From positions 164,034,911-164,098,910 of the forward strand of contig OX336399.1 in the NCBI GenBank assembly GCA_946902985.2: DNA of 64,000 bases, read 5' to 3'. The notes below the pieces were generated by a model, which worked only from the letters and a program-made list of their open reading frames with translations, was not told where the DNA came from and searched no databases. How positions within the stretch are numbered: position 1 is the first letter of the stretch; every line of letters begins with the position of its first letter. Positions 33,213 to 43,036 of the stretch are shown one piece after another. This DNA comes from Meconema thalassinum. Taxonomy: Eukaryota; Arthropoda; Insecta; Orthoptera; Tettigoniidae. A program made the translations under genes and the position numbers.

Positions 33213-33364
33213 ATTATTGTTGCCAATCAGGGCGAAGAGAATATTATTACTGCCAACAAAGGCGAAGAGAATATTATTACTGCCAACAAAGGCGAAGAGA
33301 ATACTATCACTGCCAATAAAGGCGAAGAGAATACTACTACTGCCAATAAGGGCGAAGATGATAT
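33213..33364 (+). repeat. Five tandem 30-bp units
   Basis: The unit is approximately GGCGAAGAGAATATTATTAC then TGCCAACAAA. Being a multiple of three, it keeps all forward frames repetitive. One frame reads (GEENIITANK)n and ends with DDVQCPHKW and a stop at 33402; it has no ATG. Another reads AKRILLLPTK repeats. Confidence 0.9.
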
Positions 33365-33884
33365 TATGTCATTGGACGATGTCCAATGCCCACATAAATG
33401 GTGACGCAGCGGGCAGCCAAGGGCATTAAATGAGGGGCATCGCGAGCAACTCAAAGGGGTCAAAGTGGGCAGATCCAACAACAACATATGCAAAGGCAAC
33501 GGCAATGAGCAGATAAATACAGCGGGTGAGACGGTTTGCTTAGAGGCACCGTAAGCCGCCTGCGACTATATTAATACTAGTTAGTAATCATTAGCATAAG
33601 CGTCGACAACTAGTATTAAGGGGGCGGAATCCGGCGGTTCTAGAGACAACCGGTGTTTCTAGAATACGTGCGGGTGGTGATCTGAGGAAGTAAATTGCCT
33701 CAGGCGATCGCCCTGGTCAAAATTTTAGCTGTAAGACAGTTGCATTTGACACGCAACTTAGGATTAAGCAAATTTACTAACCGCTGTTGCTAAATAATAG
33801 AACAGCATATTTCGGCAATAGAGTAAGGCCACCCATTCGGCTTAATAATAGCAACCATTTTTTTTACTTACCATAATTAAGGTA

Positions 33885-34110
33885 ACGATCTCGGCACGCA
33901 AATCCGTCATCAGAGTAAGCCCGATAACACACTAGAATAAGTTAGATTAAGATAAAATCTCGGCACCTGGCGACTCAAATTCATTGCCAGGGTAAGCCCG
34001 ATAATACATTAAGTTAGATTAACTAGGTTAATTAAGACTAATATAAACACTTTGAGAGTAAGAAAAAACATGACGGCACCTTGTAGGGTAAGCCCGATCA
34101 TACATCAAAT
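33885..34110 (+). repeat. Three copies of a GTAAGCCCGAT block
   Basis: AG(A/G)GTAAGCCCGATAA occurs at about 33914, 33991 and 34086 (the third with GATCAT). The first two are followed by ...AAGTTAGATTAA. Each contains a GTAAG donor-like core. Confidence 0.7.
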
Positions 34111-34149
34111 AACACATGACAGTAATAGTGGCCACAGGTTAACACTAAT

Positions 34150-34432
34150 CATGCTATTCTTTTTTTTTAGGGGAAAAAGAGCTTCAGCCAGTGAACACAC
34201 TGACACAGTAGCCGATATGCAATATTCATATGTTTTCTTAACCTCTCCATTTTTTTCAGGCGTCGTCACCAGGAATATGGCACTGGTGACTATGATTTCA
34301 CTGCCATACAGCAGCAGCATGTTATTTGTGCCATCATATTATTGTGTTCCACCTTTGCGCACTAATTTGTATTTACAATTCGTATTCATCCTCACACACA
34401 ACCCAACACATACACCTCCATTTTTTTTACAG
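34150..34432 (+). promoter_or_regulatory. Cluster of three strong 3' splice-site-like sequences
   Basis: T-runs ending in AG at 34169-34170 (TTTTTTTTTAG), 34258-34259 (TTTTTTTCAG) and 34431-34432 (TTTTTTTTACAG). Another, TTTCACATTGCAG, ends at 35064. A 180-codon open frame (34052-34594) spans the three but has no recognised domain. They suggest spliced transcripts from this end of the element. Confidence 0.45.
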
Positions 34433-34599
34433 CTACACTCCAGAAATCTGAACAGCAGGGTTGATACCTGTGGGGTATCAGGCTTGCTGACAGATCAACA
34501 TAAACAAAGAACACAAGGCGTCAAAGATGCGACGCAAAATACGGCAATGAGGGCGCAACCGATCTCTGGTGGCGACTCTCACTGTCAAGTGTGAAAGCA

Positions 34600-35456
34600 T
34601 TCGCCCACAGAGAATGGTTCACAAAGTAAAGGTATATATCAGCGGCACGACCACTAAGCTACACCGGGAAACGGCCGGACAGGATTAGCCGTGGGACGGC
34701 ACTTAAATACAAAAGGTAGCGTGCACGCAAGTTATAATAGACACGGCCGTCAAGGTATAGCATAATTAATAATTAACATAGATTTAAGTATAAAATGTAA
34801 TATAATGTAATACAAAATACGGCAACATTGTTCAAAGGCACTACACACAAAATTATGATGCCACACATTGTGAACACACATATTCTTGTCAAACACAGGT
34901 ACACCATGATTATGATTTGCTTCTTTCATTTTCTTTCTTCTAACGTCCCAATTTGTAAAGGTGTTCCGTTTTATCCCAACACAATAAACATATTTTAAAT
35001 ATTTCCTTTAACTTATACCCTGGAACACCTATTTTTTCTACTTCTTCCATCTTTCACATTGCAGGGAGCAATTTTTTCCCCAAGACAGAGGCGAACGGCA
35101 CAATCACCCGTCCAGCCCTGGGTTTTTCCTCCCTGCACAACAATATATTACATAATGTTTAAAACCATGTATTTTTTTTGTGGAACTCTTTATATATTGC
35201 AAATGCCAAAATTTTTCCTCATGCACTGTTTTAAAATGTCAAATGTATATGTATATCCCAAAACCCACCCCTCTGAACACGAACTGATCTCACATCTACA
35301 CGACATCCCTACATCAACACATCACCACCTCTACACGGAACAGAAGAAACGAAGATCAGACACAAGGAAGATTGCACTACGACCTACTACGACGACACCC
35401 CAACTCCATGTTCCGTTCCCGTTCGCGGGGACGCGAACTAAACAGAGGAAGAGGCT
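34600..35456 (+). other. LTR-element 3' interior with polypurine tract
   Basis: No recognisable coding domain. An open frame from 35059 runs into the 3' LTR, which suggests chance. The segment ends with the polypurine tract AGAGGAAGAGG at 35444-35454. Confidence 0.55.
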
Positions 35457-36338
35457 TGTACAGGCCCCCAGGGGGCTGCACCCCCTGGAAGCCAAGCTCC
35501 ATCATCTATTAAAACCACCCCTAACTGGCAAATCTCATAAGTCCAGAACAACATCTTTCACACAGCAAGGGCAGCTAACCAGCCTGGAAGGCTTGCCAAA
35601 CACTTGCATCACACCATAAACAGCTACACATAACTAACTGGGGCATCTATGCCAATGGAATGCTGACAGTACAACACCAAAGCCTATAAGAGGAAGGCCT
35701 TAAGGAGGACAGCTCTCTCTCGATTATCAGTCATACAGTGTGTCAGCCGGAGGCCCTAGCTGTTATCATCAGGTGAGTCAGCAGTGTTCAGAGATCCTAT
35801 ATTTTGTAACCTACCCCACAAACTTGTACACTTAAACTTATAACATTTATTACATTCCCCTAAAAGGGACATACAATTTCATACATCACTGACCAATAAA
35901 TACTTGGTCAGTACACTACACTTGTCTTACTAATTACACGCCTCTTTACGTCCTAACGCCTTTCCTGATTCCCGCCACGAGTAAGCGTGACAACAGTAGC
36001 TTGTAATCGCCGGCTCAAGTTCTATTGTGTCTCTCACACGCGACCGCTGGCTGCAAACCGCCAGCATAGCTGACACTAGCAGGATTGTTATATAATTCCT
36101 TTCGACCAGCTGGGAGTCCAGTACATTAACCTGGCTCAAAGGATCATCCCCTGGAATACACTTACGTCTTTATAGGAGCATCCCCTAGCATCCTAACACT
36201 AAACAACACTCTACACTGGTCAGCTTACCCAGCTACGGGAAGCTGCCCCCCCCCCCCCCTCTAGGAATCACTCTCCAAATCAACACAATAACACATCCGT
36301 TTTAGATCTAACTACCCCCAACTAAGGGATCTAAAACA
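35457..36338 (+). repeat. 3' LTR
   Basis: 882 bp, TGTACAGGCCCCC to GGGATCTAAAACA. Same promoter, donor and AATAAA motifs as the 5' LTR. Estimated divergence from the 5' LTR is about 1% by eye. Confidence 0.95.
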
Positions 36339-36344
36339 ATACTT

Positions 36345-36541
36345 ACAGAAAATTGCTGTTTTTTCCAACTTCGATTGGCGTCTGTCAAACCACCGTAATC
36401 TTCCCTGTGATTGGTACTGAGTGCCAAATTGTATTTCTTTAAACACATTAAATCTCGGTGGCACATTAAACTTTTGCCCTTTATAAGCTGTACAGAAAAA
36501 TGAAATTTCCTATTCTGCTTTAATGGCTGCTGCTTTGCCAC
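36345..36541 (-). pseudogene. Degraded BED-finger exon of a hAT-like transposase
   Basis: Minus-strand frame KSLMCHRDLMCLKKYNLAL, then STNHREDYGGLTDANRSWK, then KQQFS, followed directly by GTAAGTAT, a donor-like site. Position for position it resembles the zinc-finger start of GTF2IRD2-type hAT transposases (compare ALCLICNESIAVLKEYNIKR in the intact hAT at 46.8 kb). The second finger cysteine is lost and the frame begins at GTG, not ATG. The LTR element inserted within about ten bases of the donor. Confidence 0.5.
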
Positions 36542-36551
36542 TCCTATTGTT

Positions 36552-37112
36552 TTATCATTTTAAATGATTTTGTCGACTTCGTCGTTACGCTGAGGTCTGG
36601 AGATATAACCTGTACGGTAGTTGTTAAGCTCCATTTTGGAATCTTTACCACAGAATACAAATAAATAAAACTTTACCACGGTTTTCTTAGATAACATTTA
36701 CCGCGGTAAAACTCGAAACCGAGCTTGGTGCAACAGAAATACGACTTTACCCCCGGTAAACTAGGAAGTTTACCGCGGTATTCTCTTTACCGAGGTTGGT
36801 GCACTCGGGCATAAACGATTATGTCGACTTCGCTGGGGTCTGGCGTTACGTTACGGTGACGGGACGAAATGTACCGAGAATGCACTGAGGTGTGTGACGT
36901 CATTGTACCGCTTGATCTCCCTCCTTTCCCCGCGCGCTCCGGTGATCGTGACGTCATCCAGCCAGCTACCTCCTTTGACCTTGGTTTGCACTTGCCAATG
37001 GACTTTGAGTTCATGCAGTTCGCTGCATGATCATGAGGCTTCGACCCAGCATTTTTCAGCATTTGTAACATTTGTAGCATTTAAAATGATATATAGTCTA
37101 GTCTTTCAGAGT
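36552..37112 (-). mobile_element. Repeat family 'A' element, copy 2
   Basis: The left end (ATTTAAATGATTTTGTCGAC) and right end (AAAATGATATATAGTCTAGT then CTTTCAG) are the reverse complement of the ends of 1815-3093. The minisatellite is absent. The motif TGTCGACTTCG occurs twice (36564 and 36823). The segment between carries palindromic TTTACCGCGGTAAA-like blocks (36697, 36768), probably another insertion. Confidence 0.65.
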
Positions 37113-37535
37113 GATGGTTGGTTGGTTCCTTAGTTTAGGGGCTGCGACAACGCGGTCATGTAGCCCCGTGTACTTTGGATGTGTGTAGAATCTGTCTGAT
37201 AACCGGTGTTAATTGTGATGACTGTATTAGTGTGAGCTATCTGTTTTATTTAATTCAAGTAAGGACTGCAGACTTTTGAATTTTTCAAATAGTTCCTACT
37301 TTTGCCGCCAAACGTCACCGTCGATGACTACTAGGCCTAGTTCAGAAATTAGCTACTAGACGCCACCGCAGTCGGCTCTTGGCAACGAACGTAGGAACCT
37401 AAGAGCGTTGTTTACATTCCTAACGTATACAATTTAGCTTCACACAGGTGTAAATAGTGGAAGGTTCTTTAACATGCCATAAATCTATGACATGGGACCA
37501 CCGGCTTAACTTCCCCTCCGAAGGAAGGCTATTAC
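37113..37535 (-). mobile_element. Family Q SINE, head missing
   Basis: It starts TGGTTGGTTGGTTCCTTAGT and ends at GGCTTAACTTCCCCTCCGAA. Closely similar to the 18.86-19.68 kb copy without the tRNA-like head. It directly abuts the family A end. Confidence 0.8.
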
Positions 37536-37539
37536 TCTT

Positions 37540-37800
37540 TTTTAATATGATGTTCAGTCATGACCACTGCGAAACTGACTTATTTACACGCTGTCAACAA
37601 AGCGCGTTGGATTAGACTAGCGACTAGACGCACTCAGCCAGCCAAGCTCCTCCCACCCCTAACGAAACTACCTTCTACCAAAGCGCTCGGAGCACTGGCT
37701 TAGAGCCCTGCTCTACTATATGTAACAATTAATCAATTTTTATACTTCGATTAATCGACTAAAAGTACCAGCCGTAATATCGACCCATGTGCTCATATCT
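37540..37800. other. No gene recognised
   Basis: Short unassigned segment. ATTAATCGA-type words resemble 24485-24530, so it may be part of another repeat. Confidence 0.4.
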
Positions 37801-37804
37801 AGTG

Positions 37805-38420
37805 GGCCGTGGGTTAGCGAGTCCAGCTGAGCCCGGCATTGCTTCCACTTACTTGTGCCGGGCTCCTATCCGTCTTCTTTCCTGTCGACTTCTCTTGGTC
37901 AACTCTTGACCTCTTTCGACCCCGATAGTATTAGGGTATCCGAGGCCTAGGGAGTCTCTTCCGTTCCCGCTTTAATTGGCCCTTGTCTCATCTTTCCTGA
38001 AACCCTCCTTCTGCGAGGGGTCAGCCTTCTTTTTCTTTTCATGTTATCTCCTGCCTTCTGCTCAAGGCCCTCAAGGAGGCAGGGTGTATGTAGCCCCACC
38101 ACTCCTGGTGAACCTTGAATATTGCTACACCCTCATTCACTCACGGCTGGTGAGTTCGGGGATTGGCGATCCCGAGGGATTTCTGAGTTGGAACCGTTTT
38201 GTTTCCCCTTTTTCCACTGACTTTGGGGCTGGTCCTCTCCTCTTTCCCCTTTCCTATCTGTCTTTCATTGCTCTCCTTCCTTCCAAGCCCCTCAATCCTC
38301 ATTCTTCGAGGGTTGGGGGGGTATTTCTTTTCATCCTGTCCTCTATTTGCCTTACCATTTCTTCTTCTAGTATTTAAGTCTGTAGTTAGTGTTACTTCTA
38401 TTTTCCATGCTCATCTTTCA
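37805..38420 (+). mobile_element. Dispersed repeat family R, copy 1
   Basis: It begins GGCCGTGGGTTAGCGAG and contains CTTGTGCCGGGCTCCTATCC, GGCCCTTGTCTCATCTTTC, CAAGGAGGCAGGGTGTATGT. A reverse copy is at 50385-50850 and a split partial copy at 42331-42385 and 45946-46168. No tRNA-type head is obvious. Unclassified. Confidence 0.7.
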
Positions 38421-38427
38421 CTATCAT

Positions 38428-38720
38428 CCAGTCCGGCTCCGTGGCTAAATGGTTAGCGCACTAGGCTTTGGCCCGAAGTGCCCCGGGTTCGATTCCCGGC
38501 CTAATCATCAGGGATTTTAATCTCCTGGTGTTAATTCCCGTGGCTCGGGGTCTGGGTGTATGTGCCGTCTTCGTCATCACTTCATCCTCATTACGACGCG
38601 CAGGTCGCCCACGGGCGTCAACTAGAAAGACCTGCACTCGGCCTCTCCGGAAGCCGCATGATCTTTATCATTACTATCACCCAAACCATTAGGGGCCGAT
38701 AACCTGGTTGTCTCCTGATT
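38428..38720 (+). mobile_element. tRNA-derived SINE
   Basis: The head is GTCCGGCTCCGTGGCTAAAT with TTAGCGCAC and a B box GGTTCGATTCC (38486). The body contains ACGCGCAGGTCGCCCACGG and the end CCATTAGGGGCCGATAACCT. It adjoins the R copy and the next inverted-repeat element. Confidence 0.85.
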
Positions 38721-39503
38721 GCGGTCATTCCAGATAGCGTTCACCTCATTAGTTGTCTTAGGGGCAGATGACCTCGTAGTTCCGCCCCTAAAAACAGCAA
38801 TAACTAACTAACTCATTAGCTGTCCAGATTGCGATCACTTTCCTTGGGAGACCGGTCCTTGGTTCTTGGTTCTTCCCGAATGACTCATACCTTCCGTAAG
38901 TTTTGTGGATAACAAGGGGAAACTGATATTTCACTAACTAACCAAATAATACAATGCAGTGTTCAGCTGAGCACACCCCATAAAACTTCACTTAAAAAAT
39001 CAAGCCCCCTCCCAATCTGACAGCACCTCGTAAAGCTTTGATTATAACATTTCCAGTCTTAAGAATAGAAACGTTTCAGGATCGGAATCAACAACCTTCA
39101 CTTTCAAAATTGTTGTAATGGGAAATTTTATACTTACAGGGTATACTTTTTAATTTCTGCCCCTCTTCTCCCATTTGAGGCGCGAGATTTTTATAATAGG
39201 TACCGGAACTGAATATCGTGAAAAACATTCTTTTCATTATTTCATTCGTCATTCTGACTGTCACCGCGGAAGCCTAGGTTCGATTCCCGGCTCTGCCAAG
39301 AAATTTAATTCTGCTCTGAGGAACGAGATACACTCAGCCTCGTGAAGCAAAACTGAGAAGAGGGGAGTTACAACCGGACCGGTCTCCCAAGAAAAGTTAT
39401 CGCAATCTGGACGCTGGAATGTTTATAACTCTTCCCTAAAATGAAAGTGACCGCAATCTGGACTAATAATGAGGTTAACGCAATCTGGAATGACCGCAAT
39501 CAT
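38716..39503. mobile_element. Inverted-repeat element with repeated AGATTGCG motifs
   Basis: 38716-38755 (GATTGCGGTCATTCCAGATA...) is the inverse of 39468-39503. A second inverse pair is 38826-38865 (CAGATTGCGATCAC...GGGAGACCGGTCC) and 39376-39415. C(A/C)(G/A)ATTGCG(G/A)TCA-like words occur at least five times across the two ends. The interior includes a truncated tRNA-like SINE. TSD not resolved. Confidence 0.65.
39258..39350 (+). mobile_element. Truncated tRNA-like SINE (family T-like)
   Basis: CGCGGAAGCCTAGGTTCGATTCCCGGCTCTGCCA with a good B box, then GAGGAACGAGATACACTCAG. The 5' A box is missing. Confidence 0.6.
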
Positions 39504-39549
39504 AAATACACCGATAAGCTAGATGTTAGGCCCCTTAAAACAACAATTA

Positions 39550-39885
39550 TTATCACCATCATCCTTCTGTGTGTTAGAAAAGGCGCGACTAACGAACGAA
39601 TGAGCATTGAAAGTGAGGAGGAAGTGAGGACGTGACCGTTTCCGAGTGCGCGCCATACAGACACGTGCGGCCCGAGAAGGTCAGGCGTACGTTACTCACA
39701 GCGAGGCAGGAGCGTGGCAGCGCGGAACAGGATCTAGGGCAGCAGAACACGGTCGATACAGCAACAGTCGCATCTTCCCCCAGCCTGTCTGCCTACCAGC
39801 GCCACGATAAGCCATGGAGGAAGGAAGAAGAAAAGTTGCCTAGAGCTAGAGAGGTGTGCAAATTATTAGAATCAACGCCAATTTC
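39550..39885. other. No gene recognised
   Basis: GC-richer than its surroundings. An open frame (39632-39925) without domain features spans it. No support as a gene. Confidence 0.4.
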
Positions 39886-40576
39886 CAACTTTTTTAGCCC
39901 ATTTTTTCACATTTTGCAAAAATGAGGAAAAAGTAGAATTATGAGTTCGATCCGGGAAAATGTGTGTCTGTCTGTCTGTGTGTGTGTGTCCCTATCAACT
40001 CCTAAACTGCGGCAGCAATCGAAACCAAATTTAGTATGAGTAAAGATGTATACCGGAATATCTCAAGCCCATATTTGAAAATAATGTCAGTGCTACCAAC
40101 TGCAGAAAAAACGCACTAGAAATTTGAGCTACATGTTGGATATCTTGGAAGGTATGCATGGGAGCTATTCCAAAATTGGCACACATATAGATAATATTAT
40201 TTCAGTTTAATTTCCAAGAGGCCATACATGACAGTGTTGCCAAAATAATTTTAAGCCGTCTGATAGGTCCAATTTTAAACGCATATAACTTCTACACTAT
40301 CAATTGGATTGCAGCCAAATTTTGTATGTAATATGTGTACATAAACAGATATGACTGAGCGTATTCTTAAGAGCCACCAGGGCTGCCGACTGTTAATAAT
40401 TGCTCTCTCTTTTTTATCCAAATACCAATATACCAGAAAGTACGCAAGCCGACAGCTTTAAACTATGCACACGTATAGTACCTGACATTTTAGATTGATT
40501 TGGAGTAACTAATATATGTCAGTCCTACCAACATGATTCTAAGCCTGCTGATAGGACCAATGTTTAAATACTTGGA

Positions 40577-40866
40577 TTACCCTTTCACGAATTGGCCGGT
40601 GGTCGAGATGGGAAGTATTCCTCGTTTACTTGGGTCACACGTCAGCCTGCTTCGTTGACAGGTACAGTTGCGCGAGTAGGATATGGCTCAGCCTCAGTCA
40701 TCGTTTAACTGTCTATGGTGACATGTGCTCATGTGACGCGCAATGCTGCTTTACGTATGTGCAGAATGCATTCTGTCATCGCTGTGTTCCCCGCTTCGTC
40801 CCGCGGGGCGGCTGCTACAATAAACAACAGACACTGCCGCAGCCAGGCTCAGCAGCAATCAAATCT
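40577..40866 (+). repeat. Dispersed repeat shared with 48990-49250
   Basis: ATTACCCTTTCACGAATTGG, GGTCGAGATGGGAA, CTTCGTTGACAGGTACAGT and GCGCGAGTAGGATATG are shared with 48990-49190. It lies between two halves of a family Y unit, with TTAAAT on each side, so it looks like an insertion. Confidence 0.6.
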
Positions 40867-41528
40867 TAAATGGGTAATAACTTCTATACTATCAGTTGGA
40901 TTTCAATCAAATTTCGTATGTGCTATGTGTAACATAGCAGATCTGACTCGAAGTATTCTTAAGAGCAATCAGGGCTGCCAACTGTTAATAAATGCTGTCT
41001 ATATTTTTTTACCCTAATATCAATATATCAGAAAGTATGCAAGCCAACAGTCTATACTTTGCACACGTATAGCACCTGACATTCTAGATTAATTTGGAGT
41101 AATTAGAATAAGTCAATGCTGCCATCGTGATTCTATGCCTGCTGATAGGTCCAATTTTAAAATACATGTTACTTCTATACTAACAAATGGATTTCATCCA
41201 AAATTGGCACTACAATAGATCATAATATTTCAGATTATTCCTGACCAGCACACGCCTGACTTTTTTGCCAACATGCTTTTACGCGTGCTGATAGATCCAA
41301 TGTCTAACTGCATGTACGTCCATTGGACTTCAACCAAATGTTGTATTCTGTACCTTATGAGATGGAACTAAAAATATATTCAGACACCAGGGCTGCCAAC
41401 TGTAGTGCTCTATTAGGCTTCATAATACCAGGTATATTTCGAACTAATTAGACATTTCGATATTACCAACTTAATTTCGTCATTATTCTAGATAGGTTCA
41501 TATACTGTAGAGTAATAATTGGCACGAA

Positions 41529-41997
41529 GTCGCCTCCGTAGCGTAGCGGTCAGCATGGTTAGCTGCCGCCCCGGAGGTCCTGGGTTCGATTCCCGGCTCT
41601 GCCACGAAATTTGAAAAGTGGTATGAGGACTGGAACGGGGTCTACTCAGCCTCGGGTGGCCCAAATGAGTAGAGGGGGTTCGATTCCCACCTCAGCCATC
41701 CTCGAAGTCTTCGGGCAAATGCCGGGATAGTACCTCCTGTAAGGCCACGGCCGCCTCCTTCCCTCTTCCTAGCCTATCCATCCCAATCTTCCATCCCTTC
41801 CAATCCCTCATGAGGCCCCTGTTCGCTTTGCAGGTGAGGCCGCCTGGGCGAAGTGCTGATCACACCTCCCCAGTTGTATCCCTCCCGACCAGATGTTCCA
41901 AGCTCCAGGACACTGCCCATAGAGGCGGTAGTGGTGAGTTCCCTCGCTGAGGCCGTGGGAACCACCAACCTAGAGGGTAAATTGACTAAATAAAATA
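41529..41997 (+). mobile_element. tRNA-derived SINE (family T), full length, 12-bp TSD
   Basis: AATTGGCACGAA flanks it at 41517-41528 and 41998-42009. The head is GTCGCCTCCGTAGCGTAGCG with a B box GGTTCGATTCC at about 41584. A second B-box-like GGTTCGATTCC lies about 95 bp downstream in the body. The tail is (TAAAA)2-like. It inserted into the 3' part of family Y copy 1. Confidence 0.94.
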
Positions 41998-42385
41998 AAT
42001 TGGCACGAATCTTAATTTTAAGTAAAGTAGGCCCTTTAGTTCGTTACGGAACTTCTTGTTATTCTCTTCATGAACTAATGAAAATCCACAGCCAGCTTCC
42101 AGTCGACCGACCGGCGATCGGGTCAGGGAATGGAATGAATGAAGCCCCTATCTAGCGGCGAGGATATGGACTGTGCCGGCTGCCGAAGCCTGTCGCACTC
42201 CCCTGGGGCAATGATTAAATGAATGTCAAATGAAATGATAGAGGAGAATGTTGCTGGAATGAAATTTTGACAGGGAAAACCAGAGTGCCTGGAGAAAAAC
42301 CTGCCTGCCTGCGCTTTTTCCACTTAGGCCTACTTGTGCCGGGCTCATCTCCGTCTTCTTTCCAGTGGACCTCTCTTGGTCAACT

Positions 42386-42625
42386 ATCCCCCGAATGCAA
42401 GCTCACAGATGCGCGCCCCTAACCGCACGGCTAATTCACTACAATATTAATCTAAACAAGAATACAATTGAAAGAAACTAAATTATAGCCTAACTAATAA
42501 CAAAAAAGGTGATGATCAACAGTATTGCTGAAGTAAAAATCGTTAACATCGTCAGCATACATCCGAGAAGGAAGGAAGGGTTGTGCTCTCGACATCTGTC
42601 AATCAGTAATGCGTCATATCACAGC
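42386..42625 (-). mobile_element. SINE-head-containing repeat, inverse of 58826-59075
   Basis: Shared blocks are CCGAATGCAAGCTCACAGAT, CCCCTAACCGCACGGCTAAT, GATGATCAACAGTATTGCTG and CATACATCCGAGAAGGAAGG. The B box is lost at its left junction. Confidence 0.8.
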
Positions 42626-42660
42626 GAAATGAATGTCGTTATTGGTTCTCTTCTCGTACA

Positions 42661-43020
42661 GGCCGGACGTTTGTTTTAGACGATTGCCCTTGACCTTGAA
42701 GCCTGCGGGTGAGCCTACACACACTCACTCTCTCACCCTATCACCTCACACTTGTCACCACCGATCTGATGTAATGGAATTCCAGACTTGAGCAGACAGT
42801 ACAGTCCTCGTCGAAGTATTGTGTGACGCGGAAGTACACGTTACGTAGTTACGAACAGAACGTCATTATATTTGCCAATGACTGTACTTCAGTAGTAGTG
42901 TGAAACAGCTTTGTCAATCATCGAACCGCTTGGGGCAGCTGATAACAACACAGGTACTGTAGTAACTCGCCTCCAGGCTTCCATTAAGATTTTTCACTCG
43001 TCTAAAACAAACCTCCGGCC
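42661..43020. mobile_element. 360-bp MITE with 23-bp GGCCGG TIRs
   Basis: 42661-42683 (GGCCGGACGTTTGTTTTAGA) is the inverse of 42998-43020, with one or two mismatches. Flanks on both sides match the unoccupied sequence at 56595-56625 in inverse orientation, so this is a clean insertion. The TSD is uncertain. Confidence 0.8.
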
Positions 43021-43036
43021 TTTATCCTTAATACTA

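Larger units (their letters stand above)
26571..36338 (+). mobile_element. 9.8-kb LTR retroelement without recognisable pol
   Basis: Two ~882-bp direct repeats, each TG...CA, bound it. The 4-bp target duplication is ATAC (26567-26570 and 36339-36342), a length usual for Ty3/gypsy-like integration. A primer-binding-site-like TGGTGGAGGCCGGG lies three bases after the 5' LTR (27457). A polypurine tract, AGAGGAAGAGG, precedes the 3' LTR (35444-35454). Inside is one 451-codon ORF, then about 6.4 kb with no protease, RT, RNase H or integrase motif in any frame I examined. It is best described as a large retrotransposon derivative (LARD-like) with an ORF. Low LTR divergence suggests a recent insertion. 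Confidence 0.9.
39891..42060 (+). mobile_element. HINE/Helentron-like element, family Y copy 1
   Basis: The 5' end TTTTTAGCCCATTTTTTCAC is followed by an inverse AAAAAGTAGAATT. The 3' end has a sub-terminal AAGTAGGCCC, hairpin AGTTCGTTACGGAACT and TCTTGTT at 42060. The 5' module has (TCTG)n/(TG)n and CTCCTAAACTGCGGCAGCAA. ~290-bp units with GGGCTGCCAACTG and GCTGATAGGTCCAAT follow. It is interrupted by a repeat (40577-40866) and a SINE (41529-41997). The tip hairpin is almost the same as in family X. Confidence 0.65.

Noticed and set aside
34052..34594. 180-codon open frame in the LTR element, considered as an env-like gene
   Set aside because: No signal peptide at the start, no domain, and it spans three strong acceptor-like sites. 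Hydrophobic stretches come from T-runs.
35059..35619. 186-codon frame at the end of the LTR element
   Set aside because: It crosses the polypurine tract into the 3' LTR and has no known motif; probably chance.
37976..38377. 133-codon open frame in family R
   Set aside because: The copies of R at 42-46 and 50 kb do not preserve the frame; it is repeat sequence.
38432..38510. Possible genuine tRNA gene
   Set aside because: It has A and B boxes but a SINE body and repeat context; the acceptor-stem halves do not pair well. Treated as a SINE head.
41529..41610. Possible genuine tRNA gene
   Set aside because: Flanked by a 12-bp TSD and followed by a SINE body found at two other loci.
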